A DNA stretch of 64,000 bases from Salinisphaera sp. G21_0 (GTDB lineage Bacteria; Pseudomonadota; Gammaproteobacteria; Pseudomonadales; Endozoicomonadaceae). The stretch is taken from assembly GCF_017744115.1 (NCBI RefSeq), contig NZ_JAGHQW010000006.1, forward strand, positions 62,001-126,000, read 5' to 3'. This document shows, piece after piece, positions 63,906 through 64,000 of this stretch; the first letter of the stretch is position 1, and each line of letters opens with the position of its first letter. The notes beneath the pieces were generated by a model. That model did not search any database. It saw nothing but the letters and a program-made list of their open reading frames with translations, and was not told where the DNA came from. The position numbers and the translations under genes were made by a program.

Positions 63906-64000
63906 GCCTCGTCATTATACTCTGGTGGCAGCAGCAAAAAGTTCCTTGCAAGTGTGGAATTGGGTATCATTTGGTAAAAAATTTTCCCGTCATGTACGCT

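Overview
The window looks like a chromosomal segment of a marine, host-associated gammaproteobacterium. An Endozoicomonas-like member of the Oceanospirillales is my best guess. Reasons: the conserved gshB-tonB-yqgE-ruvX and rhodanese-psd blocks are Pseudomonas/Oceanospirillales-like; there is a complete N-acetylglucosamine PTS operon and an anaerobic DMSO-reductase operon; and housekeeping genes alternate with AT-richer, duplicated genes whose products look directed at eukaryotic hosts (ankyrin repeats, SidE-type phosphodiesterase-like domains, nuclear-localisation-like basic clusters, long disordered N-termini). The genus is inference, not proven by any single gene.

Layout. 1-11955 is accessory: a truncated hypothetical gene, a 1696-residue protein with a SidE-phosphodiesterase-like domain, a kinase-fold-like region and pentapeptide-like repeats, and an exported ADP-ribosylglycohydrolase-like protein. 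These last two lie between two copies of a duplicated gene of unknown function. 12187-14126 is housekeeping (sulfurtransferase, phosphatidylserine decarboxylase). 14119-19021 is accessory again, with a second phosphodiesterase-like protein (1116 residues). 19135-20295 is a TraF-type outer-membrane barrel. 20502-25718 is a tight minus-strand operon that looks like small-molecule biosynthesis and export: methyltransferase-like or nicotianamine-synthase-like protein, adenylation-GNAT fusion, alpha-oxoamine synthase, EamA exporter. Its adenylation gene is broken by two frameshifts, one in a TTTG tandem tract. 25893-31303 is housekeeping (gshB, tonB-like, yqgE, ruvX, NRDE protein, nitrilase). 32494-38226 carries ppk1, hemB and a TVP38-flavin-disulfide-reductase fusion.

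38265-41859 is a tandem duplication in which one copy of a sterol-desaturase-family gene was deleted and left a scar. An ankyrin protein and small hypotheticals follow. 44148-51950 is the GlcNAc regulon: nagC-nagA-nagB on the minus strand, divergent from nagE-nagF, with two 23-bp palindromes between them that look like NagC operators about 93 bp apart. 52234-56174 is dmsABC.

56302-61884 is the most unusual region: a tandem array of five related small Cys/Gly-rich genes (three intact; one split by a palindromic element; one frameshifted at a poly-C tract). Each gene carries a C tract of 5 to 8 near its start. The spacers contain truncated copies of the 3' end of the exported HNH nuclease gene that ends the array. 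A deleted dmsC remnant lies beyond the nuclease, and a GT-B glycosyltransferase gene closes the window.

Dispersed palindromic repeats occur throughout, including elements that form the 3' ends or stop codons of genes. No tRNA, rRNA, CRISPR array or transposase gene was seen.
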